Assembly (NCBI GenBank): GCA_021527695.1
Contig: JAKFAO010000008.1
Span: forward strand, 1 to 64,000
Origin: Naematelia aurantialba
Lineage: Eukaryota; Basidiomycota; Tremellomycetes; Tremellales; Naemateliaceae
Reading direction: 5' to 3'
DNA: 64,000 bases
Under the pieces are notes generated by a model. That model worked only from the letters and a program-made list of their open reading frames with translations, searched no databases and was not told the origin of the DNA. The translations under genes were made by a program, and so were the position numbers. This document shows, one piece after another, positions 1-9,624 of the stretch (its first letter is position 1; the number at the start of each line of letters is the position of its first letter).

Positions 1-80
1 CTAACCTAACCCCCTAACCCCCTAACCCCCTAACCCCCTAACCCCCTAACCCCCTAACCCCCTAACCCCTAAACCCTAAA
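1..80. repeat. Telomere repeat array
   Basis: About nine head-to-tail copies of TAACCCCC (TTAGGGGG on the minus strand), ending in degenerate CCCTAAA units near 65-80. This is the telomere unit reported for Cryptococcus and supports a tremellomycete origin and a true chromosome end at base 1. Orientation is as expected for a left telomere: the G-rich strand runs towards the end. Confidence 0.97.
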
Positions 81-332
81 CTACTATGAAATGACTTAGC
101 CAAATTTTCTCTGAAATGTCCACCGTTCTGTCCCCTTTTCAGCCGATTTTGTCCACCGAATCAAAGGGGACATCTGTGAAGAATCCGGTTTTTTGCTTAT
201 AGCGTCGTCAGTTTTGCGCCCCTTGCCAAGCCGGTTACAGATTCAGAATTGGCTCAAAAAGGCCTATCTAACGGTATATAGAACATGGCCCATAGTGTGT
301 TCGTTCAAAAACCCCCAACCCCCGGAATCTCC
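81..332. other. Subtelomeric spacer between telomere and gag remnant
   Basis: No gene seen. The stretch holds a perfect 10-bp inverted repeat, TGTCCCCTTT at 129-138 and AAAGGGGACA at 163-172, around a 24-nt loop, and a repeated TGTCCACCG at about 116-124 and 150-158. If the retrotransposon once continued here, its sequence is no longer recognisable. Confidence 0.5.
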
Positions 333-578
333 CTATAACCCTGATACCTTGGGTTCCGATGTCTTGATGCTGGTGCTAGCCGATGTTGGTGCCGGTGTCG
401 CCTCTGGTAGTTGTCGTTCCGGGAGAGGTGTGTTGATCGCAAGGTGACGTCGTAGATCCGAGTTCTCTTCCTCCAGTGTATGATGTTGGTCCACCAGGGT
501 GGCAAGTTGTTCCTCCAGCATGGTCAAGCGATCCATCATGGCTGGCTCTGTTGCTGTTGGTGGTGCCCTGGGTGGCAT
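333..578 (-). pseudogene. Truncated retrotransposon gag start
   Basis: Open reading frame of 81 codons starting with ATG at 578, some 40 bases inside the LTR boundary. The product has a hydrophilic, Leu/Glu-rich stretch (residues about 16-46) predicted to form a short coiled coil, then a Pro/Thr/Ser-rich linker ending in SEPKVSGL; N-terminal coiled coil plus linker is common in Ty3/gypsy Gag proteins of fungi. The frame stops at 333 and no capsid, protease, reverse transcriptase or integrase follows before the telomere, so the element is truncated. Gag identity rests mainly on position next to the LTR and primer-binding site, not on a strong protein match. Confidence 0.55.
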
Positions 579-620
579 AGTGTGTTAAAGTCCACAGATA
601 TATGACCAATCACAAGAATG

Positions 621-634
621 AAGGATCAAAATAT
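621..634 (-). other. Putative self-primed primer-binding site of the retrotransposon
   Basis: Immediately inside the LTR the minus strand reads ATATTTTGATCCTT. The same 14 bases lie on the opposite strand inside the LTR at 849-862, so the element's RNA would carry the exact complement of its own primer-binding site. This is the arrangement of Tf1/sushi-type elements, where the 5' end of the RNA folds back to prime reverse transcription instead of a tRNA. No tRNA-complementary TGG-type site was seen here. Confidence 0.6.
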
Positions 635-897
635 ACTGTTACGACCCGTCCTTGATTGACCTCAAGCTAATCAAAGACGTGTGGAAAGCTGTCGTTTACA
701 AGGGGTGAGCTAAGTGCTCGGGTTCTTGTGACTTGGTCGACAGTAGGGTAGACGTAATGAGCTAGGAAGGATCCGGCAAGCTCAAGGGGGAAGTGAAGAT
801 GTGACTAGAGTGCTTGGGCAGCGATGAGGTCTAGCGATGTAACTTATGATATTTTGATCCTTAGGGAAGAAGTCAGACTCCCTCCCCAAGGTGCAAC

Positions 898-904
898 TTA
901 TATA
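898..904 (-). promoter_or_regulatory. TATA box of the LTR promoter
   Basis: TATATAA on the minus strand, 36-42 bases upstream of the proposed RNA start at about 862, where the sequence complementary to the primer-binding site begins. Confidence 0.5.
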
Positions 905-991
905 CCTTGTGGGTGTCTCATCCCGCAAGGTATCCGAGCCCTTCTAGAGACGTCTCTAGAGCAGAGCTCTAGAGACTGTTTCTAGAGACAG

Positions 992-1070
992 CTCTTGAGA
1001 CTCTCAAGGGACAGCTCTTGAGACTCTCAAGGGACACCTCTTGAGACTCTCAAGGGACACCTCTTGAGAC
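992..1070. repeat. 23-bp tandem repeat in LTR U3
   Basis: Three near-identical 23-bp units (992-1014, 1015-1037, 1038-1060) plus a partial fourth to 1070; each contains CTCTTGAGACTCTCAAGGGA. Each unit is itself partly palindromic (CTTGAGACTCTCAAG). Tandem U3 repeats often act as enhancer-like elements in LTRs, which is inference here. Confidence 0.85.
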
Positions 1071-1148
1071 TCTTCTAGAGAGTCTCTCCGATACGTCTCT
1101 CCGATAACTCCGATATGTCTCTATAAGGGTTATGACCGGGTCATAACA

Positions 1149-2140
1149 TATGGGGAAAGCGAGTTGGCATGCATCCAAGAGAGAGTGAGTTGGATGCGTT
1201 GAGTAACAAGAGATCATGCTGCCACGTGGCAAGAAACGTGGTCACCATGTGGAAACTGTCACGATGCTCCGGTCTAACTTCGGCGACCTGGGACCGCTGC
1301 ACAACGACTGGCTTGGAATTGGACGAGTTCCGCGCGAACTCGTTGAGAGAATGAGGAATGCCTTGACTTGGGACTGGGACGTGGAGTTGGGGGGACGTGG
1401 ACTGGGACTTGGGCGATCTAGAAGAACTCAGATGAGTGGTTGTAGACCCGTCGAAGTTAGAACGAGATCGTTGGGTCTTGGACTATGGGACTCAATCGAG
1501 GATCGCTGAGGAACCTCACTACAATCTGGTAAATTCTATATACTCTCATCGAGACGAGTAGATACTCGCTCAACCTAGACGAGTTCCTCAAGCCCCACGT
1601 GACAGCCATGCCGCCATCCCAGTCGCGTGGATAGTCACGTGACGACTCGACGACGTCTCCGTCATGACAGAAACCATGCATGACGTGTCATAGTTCTCAA
1701 TTTTCATCTAGAACAGAATGTGGTCGCATTTTCAACGAGGGGTGGATGAAGGACTTTTGCAGGGGTGGAATAAGGGTTTCCCTGAAAATGTTGAGAAGCA
1801 AGTCGAGAGTTGTCGAGGTATATCGAGATGAGCGGGGTCATGACGGGGCGATCGGGACTGGCATCCCTACCCTTAAGTCTCAAGTGCGTGACAAGACTAA
1901 TGATATCCACGTGTTGATGCCAAGCTTGCCGCTTGTCCTTAGGGTACTCCTTGCATGCCCTCCTCGTTTTCGCGCAGTAGCGTCCCGTCCCGTTCACAGG
2001 GGAGTGCAAGCTTTGACAATGCTAACAGCTCAGATATTACTCAGAATTGTGCAATCTACATGAGGCGGAAAGAACGTTGGTCAATGATCTCTGTTGCCTC
2101 TCTTCCAACCTGAACAAACAACTGTCAGTACAATGTGCAG
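1149..2140. other. Intergenic region with no recognised gene
   Basis: About 1 kb between the LTR and the GH28 gene. Short open frames exist on both strands but none shows a family motif or plausible splice structure. Visible structure: an 8-bp inverted repeat GCATCCAA/TTGGATGC at 1171-1197, G-rich GGACTGGGAC-type direct repeats at about 1365-1415, and two CACGTGAC motifs at about 1597 and 1636. It may be decayed repeat sequence. Confidence 0.4.
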
Positions 2141-3700
2141 TCAAGATCCTTCGCGCTCACCCTCGCGGATATTGTCACCGGGATGGCATTGTGTTAAGCC
2201 GTCGGCCTCTTCCATGACGACATTGTTACACACAAAGTGTATCTCTGGGTCATCGTACTTACCCGGCGTCATGGTGAAGTTGTCGAAGGTGATGTCATGG
2301 CATGGCAGGTGCTTGGGACAGTCGATCCACACGACCCTGTTGAGGTCGCTGGTGCCAGACACGTTGTTCATGTGGATGTCGTACCAGCTGACCTCGCCAT
2401 CAGTTCGCCCGCCACCTGGGACAAGGAAATGGACTTGCTGGAACAAGCCCGTATCGTGGCCCTTTCCTATCCAGTCGTTCATCCCGGTGACATCGGTCTG
2501 GATGAACACGGGTCGAAGATTTCTTTCCATATGGACATTATTGATAGTAATGTTGCGTGCAAAGCCGATGCCGCCACCGCCGCCGTTGGGAGGCTCCCCA
2601 TGAACATCGCTAACTCGTTAATAGAATGACACAGGCCGACTCACCCCATCCAGGACTTGAAATAGAGGCCATTTTTCATCACATGCTGAGTCGACGGGTA
2701 AAGGTTCACATTGTCTATCGTGACGTTTGCGATCCAGTCTTCAATTCCGGGGTACTGAGCGATACTACCAAATGCGATACCTGTGCCGCCGTAGCAGGTG
2801 ACGTTTCGCAGGTACAGGTCGGATACGTTGGGCTTGATCGCTATGCAATCATCTCCTCCCTGGTAAGTCATGTTGACGACACCGCAGTTTTTGGACCGGA
2901 AGATATCGTATCCGTCGGTATTCTGTAACCAGGTGTGTATATGCGCTTTCGCATCGGGGTCATCGTTGAAGTTGGTCGCATTGGCATAGTAATCGTAGAA
3001 CCAGACGTTTTCAGATTCGATAACGATAGAAGACCAGAAGGGTTGTTGCAGGATTGACCAATTCTTGACAACGACATTTTTCGCACGTACAAAGGCAAGC
3101 GCCATCGGTCGGCCAAACTTGTTACCTTCGTCTCGAGCCCAGTCATACCACGCTTGGCCGTTGCCGTAAATGCCCCCTTTGTCGTTGCCATCCAGGACGA
3201 TGTCGGATCCCGTAATCACCCAAGCCAGAGCGAGGTTTTGGTAGTCAAGCTTGTATCGTTTGGCCACCCAATTGTCAATATCCGTGCTGTATGAAATCCA
3301 GCCATGCACGTCGAGAATAGCGTCATGCATCTCGATTTGAAGCGGGTTTCCGATAGTACTGGACGCAGGTCAGCTCTTGTCGTAGAGCCCCGGCTCACTA
3401 GTTGGCGCCGGGTAGACGAATCACACCGCCATTGCCGCATTTACCTATGGCCGCTTTGAAAGGCTCGTCGTCGAGTTCCCCAAGTCCCCTAGGGTGGAGT
3501 ACACATAGCTTACGGTATCGCTGCGTTTTCTCGTCAAAGTGACTGTCGTGATACTCTAGAGTGGAAGGAATCGGTAGCCCGTGCTCTGCGTCAAGCAGTT
3601 GGAGAGCATCCGAGAGGACTTCCTGACCGGCAGTGATGGATTCGATCACGTAGCCAAATGCTACGGTAGCAAGAGACAATAGGGATATTCGCCACCGCAT
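2141..3700 (-). CDS. Secreted GH28 polygalacturonase (exo-type)
   Basis: Glycoside hydrolase family 28 protein, 494 residues, predicted to cleave galacturonan outside the cell. Exons 3700-3399, 3358-2645 and 2609-2141, with introns of 40 and 35 nt. The first 20 or so residues form a signal peptide (MRWRISLLSLATVAFGYV). GH28 catalytic acids are visible: NTDG (Asp 249) and GGDDCIA (Asp 270 and 271). The third motif reads GGTGIAFGS (residues 291-299) instead of the GHG of endo-enzymes, and the last reads LYFKSW; both are typical of fungal exo-polygalacturonase/RgxB-like members. Multiple Asn-X-Thr/Ser glycosylation sites. It is divergent from an MFS transporter 287 bp away, so the two may share a promoter. 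The exact substrate (homogalacturonan or rhamnogalacturonan) cannot be told. The 35-nt intron is the least certain junction. Confidence 0.88.
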
Positions 3701-3987
3701 AATGACAAGTAGATGCGTGCTTTCTCGAGGACTGTCTACCTAATTAAAACTTGCACAGGATTATTCAATCTACAGTCTCGGGGCATCATAACACCGTCTA
3801 CGCACCGGGCCGCAGGAGTCCGAGACGGTTTCCGCACATGACCGATTATCTATGAATCTTATTCTCGTGCTTAAAAAGTAAATCGAAAATACCTCGGCAG
3901 GCGACTGAGTCAAGCAAGGCCCGCCGCCTCGTTGACAATAATTGTCTCGTCAAATTCGCTTACTGTTCGATTGAAATTCGGTTGTAG

Positions 3988-5684
3988 ATGATGGTACGAA
4001 CCACAGAGTCCGACGCCCTCCGTACAGGTCCAGGCTCAGTCTACTACGGTGCCGTGGCCAACGAGCCAACATTCAATCAGCAGGGCACTACAGTCGATGC
4101 TCAGATCAAGGCAGCCCAGCCGACGCCTTTGAATAAAGGGCAAATCGCGATTCTCGCGCTTGCTCGTGTATGCGAACCGGTATGTTAGGAGTCGTTGAGT
4201 AGCAAGTACTGATCGTCACTTAGCTCACATTCTCCATCCTCTTCCCCTTTGTGCAGCAGATGATCGTGGATACCGGCGAGGTAAAAGTGGAGGACGTCGG
4301 ATATGCTGTGGGCCTGGTCGAAGCTAGCTTCTCTTGGACACAATTCTTTTCTTGTATATGGGATTCATGTGGAACCCTTACCAGACTGACTGGGAGCAGT
4401 GATGTTCTGGGCTCGAGCCGCCGATAGTTGGGGTCGCAAACCGGTTCTTATCTTGGCACTTGTCGGGTCCTGCCTCGCCACAACGCTGTTCGGTTTCTCG
4501 AGTCACGTCTGGCAGATGTACGCCTCACGCTTCGTCGCCGGTGCGTTCGGAGGAGGATCGATGGTCATACGGACGTTATTTACCGAGAATTGCGATCGAA
4601 CAAACCAAGCGGTTGCGTGAGCGACGTAGTCTGCATCTCAAATTGCCGTCTGCTAACAGTGACAGTTTCTCTTTCTTCGCTGCTGCTGCCAATGTGGGCG
4701 GACTCCTGGGACCGACGATGGGTGGCTTTTTGTCTAACCCTGTCACGGAATACCCAGGAATCTTTGGCGGCTCCGCGCTGCTGAAAGCTTACCCCTACGC
4801 TCTGCCTGGGTTGGTATGCGGTACCTTCTGCGCAATGGCCATTGCTTTATGTGTCCTGTTCTTGGACGAAGTGAGTGCATCGCTACATCAATGTAGGACA
4901 GCTGGTTGAACTAAGTGCAGACTCGACCAGCCGAATGCGACAAGCCAATACCCATTAGGCAGGTCCTCAGCCCACCCCTGATCCGCATGCTTGCGATATT
5001 TTCTTGGAGTGTTGCCGTGGTCTTCTCTCTCAACGCTCTGTTCCCTCTGTACTTGTTCACGCCCGTACCTCTCGGCGGTCAAGGCAAGAGCCCACGCCAA
5101 ATTGCACAGGTTGGCGTGATGTCCGCCTGCTTCCAGGCTTTTTGGCTACTTCTCGTGATGCCGCGACTAGACAGGTGGTTAGGTACAAGGAAAATGTTCT
5201 GTGTTGTCTCGGCAATGTTCCCGCTACAGATGATCAACCCAGTTCTCGCCAACGTCTTTGCGCGGCGCGGCAATGTGAGGGCTACAAACGTGATGATCGG
5301 GATCTATGCCTCTGTAGGCCAACTGGTCATGGTGTCCTTTAGTGAGTTCTATCCCCACACCTCAACTAAGCTTCCTTAGCCTCCGTACAACTTCTGCTGA
5401 ACCTTTCGATACCTCCCGGTACAACTGCGGCTGTGAACGGAATCGCCGCAGCACTGAGCGGCATCGTTAAATCTACCTTCCCTGCCGCAGTAAACTCTTT
5501 GTTCGCCCTCTCAGTGTCAAAACAGCTGCTTCACGGCTATCTCGCCTGGCTAGTGATGGGGCTCATGGCGTCTGGCGTCTTTATCCTGTCGTTTTATACG
5601 CCAGTAGATCGAGAAGACCCAAAGGATGATGCGGAGCAAAGAGGTCGTGTCATGGAAGCAGAGAGCGAAGCGCTCGACGTGTAG
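3988..5684 (+). CDS. MFS transporter (DHA1-like)
   Basis: Major facilitator superfamily membrane transporter, 491 residues after splicing of six exons: 3988-4179, 4224-4353, 4400-4616, 4660-4870, 4921-5341, 5380-5684 (introns 38-50 nt). The first transmembrane helix carries ARVCEPLTFSILFPFV, a pattern of fungal DHA1-type/Zif-like carriers, and the loop 2-3 signature reads RAADSWGRKP. A glycine-rich helix (NVGGLLGPTMGG) follows, and a central hydrophilic loop separates the two six-helix halves. The C-terminus is short and acidic in the cytosol. The substrate is unknown; divergent arrangement with the GH28 gene suggests a role in pectin-derived sugar acid transport or in export, but the family often exports drugs. 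All intron phases agree with the family pattern, so the model is firm. Confidence 0.85.
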
Positions 5685-6520
5685 TAGCAATTCTGCAGAG
5701 TTATCTGAGCACTTTAATGCTATTGTCTCCAGTATATTTCTCCTTTTCGCTGTCCCGCCGACGAGTGACTGGTCTTCTTATGGATCTAAAATCCGGTTGC
5801 CGTCAATGGCAGTCGCAACAGAGGGCAACTCCAGCGTCAGCGTTGCTCCTCTGGAGGTTGGAACGCAGCAATGGCCCTCACCAGGGGATCTCTCGCTCTA
5901 ATGATCCTTTGCTTCCGCTTCTACCCAACCATCTGGAGTCGTTCAACTTTCCACCGAATGAAATCGCCACCTTGAGGGTCCCACCGTCGTAATGTTCAGG
6001 AAGCTCTTCGCATGAGACCGACTTTCCGGAGTCCCCATGACTTTCAAGTGCTTAATAACCTTAACCCCGAAAGTGGTAACGCGGGGTTCCCGGGGGGGGC
6101 AATGAATGACACGGGATATTGAACACCGCTCATGTTGCCAACATTATTCACACTTTGCAAGTCATGAGACCTCGAACTGTCCCGGGCCGGTCTGGACAGC
6201 ATCAAAAACGGACGAAAGATCTTCCATATTCCTCAGCCCACACTCCACAGGTTTATTCATGGTCTCGTAACCACAGAGGACCGGACGAACCAGCTTCCTG
6301 GAAGGTAGCGTTTTGTTCCAGCTGACAAACATCGGCACGGAAGGCTTGGCCAGCGGAGGAAAGATCTTCCATATCCCATAGCTTTTCGGCCCCGAGCCTT
6401 CATAGGGGGCCAAACGCAGTGCAGATGTAAATCTCATGTCCATTTAAGCCACAGAAGAAAGGCTCGGCCAGAGTTGCGTTCATCCGCTCATCTCCAGGGT
6501 CTACCAACTTCCACTTCAAC
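5685..6520. promoter_or_regulatory. Long upstream region of the ACS-family permease with repeated motifs
   Basis: 836 bp without a gene. It contains two perfect copies of GAAAGATCTTCCATAT at 6214-6229 and 6359-6374, with a palindromic core close to GRAAGATCTTYC, and related GGCTTGGCCAG / GGCTCGGCCAG motifs near 6343 and 6463. A run of eight G lies at about 6092-6099. The repeats sit within 310 bp of the permease start, as candidate regulator-binding sites. Confidence 0.4.
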
Positions 6521-8303
6521 ATGTCGCAAATTCATGAGGACGTCAAAGATGTCATACAGGCACCTAAGCATATCGAAATACAGGACTTCGAGAATATCGA
6601 GGCCGCCAAGCCCAGATACCGGGGTAACACGCAACTGGATGACGCCGCTCGGATCCTTGAAGAGGCTGGCGGGCAGCAAGACTTCTCCCCCGAGGAGCGA
6701 AAGCGGGTCCTAAGGAAGATCGACCTCTTCGTATGCCTTCCCATGTGTCTGGTCTATTTCTTGCAGCTGTGCGACAAGTCAGCGCTCTCGTACGCTGCAG
6801 TATTCGATCTTACGACAAGCAATCATCTTCACGGCACAGAGTATTCGTGGCTGAACTCCTGTGTCTATTTTGCTCAGCTAGCCTTCCAACCCTTGTCGTC
6901 GTACGCACTCATCGTCTTCCCTGGTAAGTCGTCCTTGCCCCCCTTGCTTAAAGATTCTGACCCAGGTAGTCAAATATTGGGTCATGTTCAACTATATCTC
7001 GTGGTCTTGCATAACAGTCGCCACCGCCTCCGCACATAACTTTACGGGCCTACTGATCTGCCGACTGCTGCTCGGTTGCTTCGAAGCAACGATCTTTCCC
7101 GCGTTCATCTTCATGACGCAAATGTGGTGGACGAGGCGAGAGCAATCCTACCGAACGATCGCCTTTCTCATTGCGTCGTCCAGTGCGGCCATCTTTGCCC
7201 CGCTTATGGCTTACGGAATCGGTCATGTATCCCATGGGCTCAAGCCGTATCAAGGCATCTTCATCTTCATCGGTGGCGTCTCGTGCGCATTTGCGCCTCT
7301 TGTTTGGTACTTGATGCCGAACTCGCCGACCACCGCAAAGTTCCTTCGCAACGGTGATGATCGTCTCATTGCTCTCGAGCGAGTCAGGGAGAACAATACG
7401 GGAACAAAGGTGAAGACTGAGCGAAAGACGCAGCTGACGCCTGCATTAGTCGTCCACTTTCAAATGGCCTCAAGTTTGGGAAACCTTTCGTGACCCCAAG
7501 ACCTACCTATGGGCCCTCATGTCCTTTTGTGCGGCGGTCCCCTCGGGCGGCTTCGGCGCATTTGGTTCGCTCATCACCAAAGGGTTCGGCTTCAATGCGT
7601 TCACCGCCGTCTTGATGCAAATGCCGACCGGGGCTATCTCCATTATCCTTCTCATCACCACCATCTGGCTTACGAACAAGTTCAAACGACGAGCGCCGGT
7701 CATCGCAGTCGTCTGCCTGTTCCCAATCGCCGGCGCTGTCGGACTTGCGAGGGTACAGCGGAACAAGCCCGGCGTGTTGCTTGCTTGTTATTACGTCGCC
7801 TACTTTTTCCAGGCGCTCTTCCCCCTGTCCACCTCGTGGGCGAACCTCAACGCTGGTGGGTCGACTAAACGAGTCGTGACCACCGCTACCATGTTTACCG
7901 CCCAATGTGTTGGCAATATTGTCGGCCCTCAGGTGTATCTCACCAAGGAGAGCCCATACTACCACACGGGGCTATACGTCGACCTCGGATGCTGGTCCGG
8001 CTTCTTCTGTACTGTTATCTTCACCTACTTTTACCTTCAACGCCTCAACAAGAAGAAGGAGCAGCAGCGAATCGCTCTGGGTCTGCCAGCCAAACTCGAG
8101 GACATGAGTATCATGAGCATCGACGAGGCGGCAGCGTACAAGGCTGCCCTGGTTCAGACTCTCGCCGCGCAAGGCTTTGATGAAGCCAGGCTGTACGAGA
8201 ATGCCTTTAACGACATGACGGACTTTGAGTGCGTGCTGCCTTTTTGCTTGACACAATTTTAGCTGACATGGAGAGAAACCCGACATTTATCTACGTGGTT
8301 TAA
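6521..8303 (+). CDS. MFS permease of the anion:cation symporter (Dal5/allantoate permease-like) family
   Basis: 549-residue plasma-membrane transporter of the ACS group, whose fungal members import allantoate, nicotinate, carboxylates and some sugar acids. Exons 6521-6923, 6970-7409, 7450-8228, 8276-8303. Family traits: FSPEERKRVLRKID just before helix 1, LQLCDKSALSYA in helix 1, FPVKYWVMFNYISWS across the first junction, LLLGCFEATIFPAFI in helix 4-5, and a cytosolic C-terminus ending DFENPTFIYVV, the usual Dal5-type end. The last exon is only 28 nt, and its acceptor (GAGAG) is chosen because it restores ENP; a reading without it would end early after DFE. Placed between the pectinase-linked transporter and a uronate-dehydrogenase-like gene, it could be a uronate or related acid importer, which is inference. 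The substrate cannot be read from sequence. Confidence 0.86.
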
Positions 8304-8615
8304 TCAAGATTGTGGGGAACCTGGGAGCAAGAAATGGAAGGGGTGTTTATCTAGGGTTGGGAATTATCTAAGCTCGTCTGTCGCTGGCTTGTATAGCGTA
8401 CTATGGAATACCATTTGTCGTTGGAACATGTTCCCTGTCGCATCGAGTATTCATTTCTCGGAGCTGAACCGGGCCTTGGGCTCAACTTGCCGTTTGCTCG
8501 GTACAACTTTTGCCCGTAGTTCCAGGAACCCCGGCCCGGTCGATATATAGCTCTCCCTTAACTCGACATGATCATGGTAGCTTACGCCTATCCTAGGCAA
8601 CTACCCCACTTGGCG
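8304..8615. promoter_or_regulatory. Intergenic promoter of the SDR gene
   Basis: 312 bp. A TATATA element at 8544-8549 lies 67 bases before the ATG at 8616 but only about 20 bases before an upstream in-frame ATG at 8568. This spacing argues for translation from 8616, which also places the start directly at the Rossmann fold. Confidence 0.5.
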
Positions 8616-9624
8616 ATGCACATTCTTCTCACCGGGACCGCCGGAAATGTTGGCAGGTACATGCTACCATGGTTGGTCGAGCGACAACACACCGTTACCG
8701 CTCTCGATATCGTTGACGTACCGCCAGAAGTCCTCGACCGCATTCCGGACCAGTCACGGCACCTGGTTCACCATATGGCTTTTGACCTCCTCGATTACAA
8801 AGCTTTGGACAAGCTGTTCGATGACGCCAAGGCCGCTTCAGACCCAATCAATGCCGTCATCCACCTGGCGGGTGTGCCGACGCCAATGAAGTTCGATCAA
8901 CGATACGTCCACAATAACAACACTTCGTGCAGCTACAATGTCATGAGGACTGCCGCAGACCACGGGGTGAAGCGAATCGTGCAGGCCAGTTCTATGAATG
9001 CGATGGGCATGACGTTCACTCCAGAAGGTCATGCCAGGTGGGATCATCTACCATTTGACGAACAGTCGCCCAAACGTCCTGTGAGCTCAAACAACGGGAC
9101 CTATGCTGATAAATAAGGAAGACGCTTATTCGGTCGGCAAGCTGTAAGCTGCTGTCTCTTCCGTGCTGACGGATAGAATTTGCGAAGCTCAAGCAGACTC
9201 CCTCTGTCGGCTCTTCCCTGACATCCGCATCGCATCCCTACGCTACCATATGATCCGGCCGAACTATGACGCTGCCTGGCCCGATGCTCGATGGCAAGAT
9301 TTCTGGTGCTGGAACTCGTTGGAAGACTGCGCCACGTCGTCTTTGCTGGGACTTACAACCGAGGGATGGCATGGGCACGAGGTGTTCTACATCATCGCCG
9401 ATGAGATTTGTTGGGAAGGAGGCCTAGACCAGACCAAGAAGCCCATCAAGGCGGAAGGTCGGCGGGCAGAAGGAGACAAAGTTGGCAGTCTGGATCTTCT
9501 GAAGACTGCTTGGGCTGGAAGGTACCAATCGGTCAGCGAGGAGTTCTGGGCCGAAAACCCCAGAAGGAGCTTCTTCGACTGCTCGAAAGCTGAAAGGGTA
9601 CTGGGATGGAAACATAGCGTCTGA
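8616..9624 (+). CDS. Extended short-chain dehydrogenase, uronate-dehydrogenase-like
   Basis: NAD(P)-dependent oxidoreductase of the extended SDR/epimerase group, 312 residues. Exons 8616-9080, 9118-9143 and 9177-9624; the middle exon is only 26 nt and the introns are 37 and 33 nt. The nucleotide-binding motif GTAGNVG lies at residues 7-13, the acid for adenosine ribose in LDI near 30, a Ser in ASSMNAMG, and the catalytic YSVGK at Tyr 159/Lys 163, which spans the tiny exon. The C-terminal part reads SLRYHMIRPN and ends in AERVLGWKH, as in bacterial hexuronate dehydrogenases and UDP-sugar epimerases of this size. Uronate dehydrogenases oxidise galacturonate or glucuronate to aldarolactones. Proximity to GH28 and a permease supports that reading, but a different sugar substrate is possible. 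Confidence 0.8.

Larger units (their letters stand above)
637..1148 (-). mobile_element. LTR of a Ty3/gypsy-like retrotransposon (5' LTR of a truncated element)
   Basis: 512-bp LTR bounded by 12-bp inverted ends TGTTACGACCCG (637-648) and CGGGTCATAACA (1137-1148) that match at 11 of 12 positions and carry the TG..CA termini. Orientation is set by the gag start and primer-binding site to its left, so transcription runs towards the telomere. A TATATAA box lies on the minus strand at 904-898 and a likely RNA start near 862. The U3 part holds tandem repeats. The second LTR and most internal sequence are absent; the right flank begins at 1149. Confidence 0.75.

Noticed and set aside
992..1070. Short regular repeats considered as a CRISPR-like array
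   Set aside because: Direct tandem repeats without unique spacers, inside an LTR of a eukaryotic chromosome.
1680..2063. 127-codon plus-strand open frame near the telomere
   Set aside because: No ATG in good context with a family match, an overlapping minus frame of similar length, and no splice structure; treated as chance.
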